Below, piece after piece: positions 5,800 through 5,910 of a stretch of 5,910 nt of DNA. Made by a program: the position numbers and the translations under genes. The notes beneath the pieces were generated by a model. That model did not search any database and was not told the origin of the DNA. It worked only from the letters and a program-made list of their open reading frames with translations. This DNA is from a bacterium (lineage in GTDB: Bacteria; CSSED10-310; JAJRTK01). The DNA lies in NCBI GenBank assembly GCA_024278345.1, contig JAJRTK010000282.1, positions 1-5,910 on the forward strand. The letters are read 5' to 3'. How positions within the stretch are numbered: the first letter of the stretch is position 1; the number at the start of each line of letters is the position of its first letter.

Positions 5800-5910
5800 C
5801 ATGGCCGGCGCCAGAAGAGACCGGGCGGTTGGGTCCCCCAAGGGAGGATACGTTTGCCCGAAAACCGGTGGCATGGCTAGATTGGGTTTTGCCAGGATGC
5901 GCTTGCGTCA
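5800..5910. other. Right-edge sequence with nothing assignable
   Basis: I see no convincing gene, RNA or promoter here. A minus-strand frame from 5874 to 5620 is open but runs through the inverted repeat and into the first gene in another frame, so it is taken as spurious. The promoter of the cluster probably lies somewhere in 5699-5910, but no clear -35/-10 pair can be pointed out. Confidence 0.4.

Overview
This is a GC-rich bacterial window. A three-gene cluster on the minus strand fills about 1025-5698. Roughly 1 kb of repeat-laden, apparently non-coding DNA lies downstream of it (1-1024), and a short palindrome-bearing intergenic stretch lies upstream (5699-5910). The mix of a giant ELWxxDGT-repeat secreted protein, strong G/C bias at third codon positions and dispersed palindromic repeats would fit an Acidobacteriota (for example Thermoanaerobaculia-like) or Myxococcota-type genome. 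That assignment is recollection and inference; there is no rRNA or marker gene here to settle it.

Cluster, in transcription order (right to left): (i) 5698-5129, a 189-residue envelope protein with an N-terminal hydrophobic segment, a small beta-rich domain of Sm/SH3-like pattern and two glycine-rich hydrophobic helices; (ii) 5091-4687, a reading frame of 134 codons that looks genuinely coding but has an in-frame TGA at codon 15, so it is either a nonsense pseudogene or a recoded gene; (iii) 4663-1025, a 1212-residue ELWxxDGT-repeat protein with a preceding Shine-Dalgarno, an internal signal-like hydrophobic segment and a C-terminal membrane anchor. Spacings of 37 and 23 bases suggest co-transcription. 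All three look like, or sit beside, cell-envelope products, but no biochemical role can be assigned from sequence.

Repeat region: two 156-bp copies of one element (2-157 and 849-1004) are direct repeats with only 3 mismatches and no gaps. Each is bounded by perfect 12-bp terminal inverted repeats and carries a strong internal hairpin, which is MITE-like architecture with no transposase. The 691 bases between them hold several more hairpins and no convincing gene. Upstream of the cluster, 5731-5787 is a 13-bp perfect inverted repeat.

Most notable: the TGA-interrupted middle gene, the paired MITE-like elements, and the Pro/Ala-rich linker with an internal 96-bp duplication that splits the ELWxxDGT protein into two likely propeller regions. 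I do not see a clear new defence or mobile system.
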